This document shows, one piece after another, positions 16,900 through 18,073 of a stretch of DNA of 18,073 bases. The translations under genes were made by a program, and so were the position numbers. Each line of letters starts with the position of its first letter. The stretch's first letter is position 1. This stretch comes from Synechococcus sp. CO36386bin_37 (GTDB taxonomy: Bacteria; Cyanobacteriota; Cyanobacteriia; PCC-6307; Cyanobiaceae), in contig WTGE01000204.1 in NCBI GenBank assembly GCA_011525445.1, positions 1-18,073 on the forward strand, written 5' to 3'. Under the pieces are notes generated by a model. It was given only the letters and a program-made list of their open reading frames with translations, was not told the origin of the DNA and did not search any database.

Positions 16900-17092
16900 G
16901 GTGCGCTGGTTGTTGTTGGGCTTATTGCTTTATGGGCTGGGCACAGCATTTCGTAAGGGCTGGCTTGAAGTGCAGTGGCAGCGTTTGCTCGACGATGTGG
17001 GACTGCAGGGGATCGATCCCGAGAAGCCGATCCAGTTGCAGGAACTTCCGATGTTCAAGGCTCCCTCCTCTCAGAGGGAGGGAGGACGTTGA
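16898..17092 (+). CDS. Unrecognised 64-residue protein with one N-terminal membrane segment
   Basis: I do not recognise a named family. From ATG 16898 it encodes 64 residues: MVRW then a leucine/glycine-rich hydrophobic stretch of about 13 residues (LLLGLLLYGLGTA), then RKGWLEVQW, a short amphipathic stretch, DPEKPIQLQELP, and a charged tail ending SSQREGGR. This suggests a small protein anchored in a membrane by its N terminus, with the soluble part in the cytoplasm if the positive-inside rule holds (RK after the segment). The frame continues upstream to 16769, but that part is antisense to pdxA and is not expected to be coding. A weak AGGA lies 11 bases before the ATG. Its start overlaps the pdxA start and its end overlaps the SDR gene by 38 bases, so nearly all of it is squeezed between neighbours. 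That it is real is likely from the clear membrane segment and fit, but not certain. Confidence 0.65.
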   Translation: MVRWLLLGLLLYGLGTAFRKGWLEVQWQRLLDDVGLQGIDPEKPIQLQELPMFKAPSSQREGGR

Positions 17093-17984
17093 AGCCTTCG
17101 CTAACCAAGCAATCCTCGAGACCGCTTTGAAAATCTGGATACAACAAGTTGTAGCCCAGCTCGTTTCTCAGGCGTGCGTTACTCACTTTGCGATTGTCTT
17201 CCCAGAAGGACAGAGCCATGGGGCTCATGGTTGTTTGGGCTTCACTGAATGGCACCGCTTCAGGAAGGGTGCAGCGCAATAATTTCGCCGCATAACGTTG
17301 CAGTTCGAGTCGGGAAGTGGGCCTGTTGTCACTGATGTTCACCACTCTTGGTTGTCGGCCGGCGGCGGATTGGTGCATGAGGTGCCAGCAGGCCCCAGCC
17401 AGGTCATCAACGTGAATCCGGCAGAACATTTGTCCTGGTTTATCCACTGGTTTGAGTTGACCTGAGCGGATTGCTGCAAAGGGAGAGCGACCCGGCCCGT
17501 AGATCCCTGGTAATCGCAGGATCTGCACAGGTAGTCCACTGTTGCGCCAGAGCTGTTCGCAGTTCAATCTGTTCTGGCTGCGGATTTGAGTGGGTCGGGT
17601 CTGGCTGGTTTCATCCACCCAATCGCCGTCGCTGTTGCCGTAAACCCCTGTAGTTGAAAAGTACCCCACCCATCGGAGCGGCAGGTGATGCAGCTGTTCG
17701 CCAAGGCAGGTGAGCACTGGATCCGCTCCCTCTGACGTGGGGGGGATCGTGCTGACCAGGTGAGTGACGGAGCCCAGGGCATCCTCTTTCGGCACGATTC
17801 CGTTGGCACTGTCGAAGCACAGATCTTCACTACCGGGGTCTGGGCAGCGGCGGGTGCAGATCACCCTGGTGCCAACGGCTTGAGACAACTTGGCAAGATG
17901 CCCCCCGCTGAATCCTGCACCAAGAATGCAAAGCGTGGCGTCCGATGACAGTGGCGAGCAGCGCTTGACAAGTTCCTTCAGCAT
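17055..17984 (-). CDS. Atypical short-chain dehydrogenase/epimerase-like NAD(P)-binding protein (YeeZ type)
   Basis: Seen: a Rossmann start CILGAGFSGGHLA, the strand-helix series of an SDR, HLVSTIPP (the NAD-contacting position), GYFSTTGVYGN with serine and threonine at the active site, LRLPGIYGPGRSP and FCRIHVDDLAGACWHLM. The usual YxxxK catalytic pair is missing; the equivalent helix reads NRLNCEQLW. This matches the atypical SDR group that includes E. coli YeeZ, whose substrate is unknown. From ATG 17984 it is 309 residues, normal for the group. The frame extends 28 codons upstream to ATG 18068, but that extension is strongly basic (RGRQRKRR) and outside the family fold, so the shorter start is preferred. 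It overlaps the 64-residue gene at the 3' end. Confidence 0.85.
   Translation of the reverse strand: MLKELVKRCSPLSSDATLCILGAGFSGGHLAKLSQAVGTRVICTRRCPDPGSEDLCFDSANGIVPKEDALGSVTHLVSTIPPTSEGADPVLTCLGEQLHHLPLRWVGYFSTTGVYGNSDGDWVDETSQTRPTQIRSQNRLNCEQLWRNSGLPVQILRLPGIYGPGRSPFAAIRSGQLKPVDKPGQMFCRIHVDDLAGACWHLMHQSAAGRQPRVVNISDNRPTSRLELQRYAAKLLRCTLPEAVPFSEAQTTMSPMALSFWEDNRKVSNARLRNELGYNLLYPDFQSGLEDCLVSEGFNVLPPSERREP
17061..17080. repeat. 7-base-pair inverted repeat in the overlap of two convergent genes
   Basis: CTCCCTC (17061-17067) and GAGGGAG (17074-17080) with a CTCTCA loop form a perfect hairpin within the 38-base region that codes both protein C termini. No T-run follows on either strand, so it is at best a weak bidirectional pause or terminator. 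Confidence 0.45.
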
Positions 17985-18073
17985 CAGTACAAACGTATTA
18001 GTTGCGATCAGGTTGTGGTGGATTCGTCTTTTTCGCTGTCTCCCTCTCAAGGCTCCATGCTGCCCCATAGGAG

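Noticed and set aside
1..18073. CRISPR arrays, tRNA genes, insertion sequences or phage genes
   Set aside because: No regularly spaced repeats, no tRNA-like cloverleaf motifs, no transposase or integrase signatures were found on reading both strands by eye.

Overview
The window looks like a piece of the chromosome of a marine picocyanobacterium (Synechococcus/Cyanobium type). Evidence: a photosynthetic-type Gap2 glyceraldehyde-3-phosphate dehydrogenase, a CYP38/TLP40-type lumenal cyclophilin, very tight gene packing, few Shine-Dalgarno sequences, medium GC, and the order grpE-dnaJ-tusA-rsgA / ybaB-murB-murC / gap2 / thiL-cyclophilin / efp-accB / pdxA, which from memory is the conserved order near dnaN in Prochlorococcus and marine Synechococcus. 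The genus is an inference from content, not a database match.

Layout, left to right. (1) 2-1294 (+): HI0933/YhiN-type flavoprotein, open at the left edge. (2) 1269-5585 (-): type IV pilus motor operon transcribed pilB-pilT-pilC. (3) 5665-8701 (+): grpE, dnaJ, a TusA-like sulfur carrier and the ribosome-assembly GTPase rsgA. (4) 8676-11404 (-): murC, murB, ybaB. (5) 11572-12597 (+): gap2 with its own leader and a rho-independent terminator. (6) 12709-14770 (-): CYP38-like cyclophilin then thiL. (7) 14836-15881 (+): efp and accB. (8) 15868-16899 (-): pdxA. (9) 16898-17092 (+): a 64-residue unknown membrane-anchored protein. (10) 17055-17984 (-): an atypical SDR protein. There is no gene-free stretch above 300 bases; the largest gap is the 167-base murC/gap2 divergent region. 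I see no tRNA, rRNA, CRISPR array, insertion sequence or phage gene.

The genes form short, alternating transcription units. Divergent pairs share small promoter regions (79 bases for pilB/grpE, 65 for cyclophilin/efp, and none for pdxA/unknown, whose start codons share one CATG). Convergent pairs overlap at their 3' ends by 14 to 38 bases, except gap2/thiL, which are separated by a terminator. Functionally this is mostly housekeeping: protein folding, peptidoglycan precursors, carbon fixation/glycolysis, thiamine, pyridoxal phosphate, fatty acids and translation. The pilus motor operon is the accessory element.

I do not see a convincing new biological system. The most distinctive signals are an in-frame duplication of the PilC N-terminal module containing two 82-base identical copies, an extra C-terminal cysteine cluster in PilB, the CATG-shared divergent start codons beside an unrecognised small protein, and a hairpin plus T-run just upstream of the gap2 start codon.
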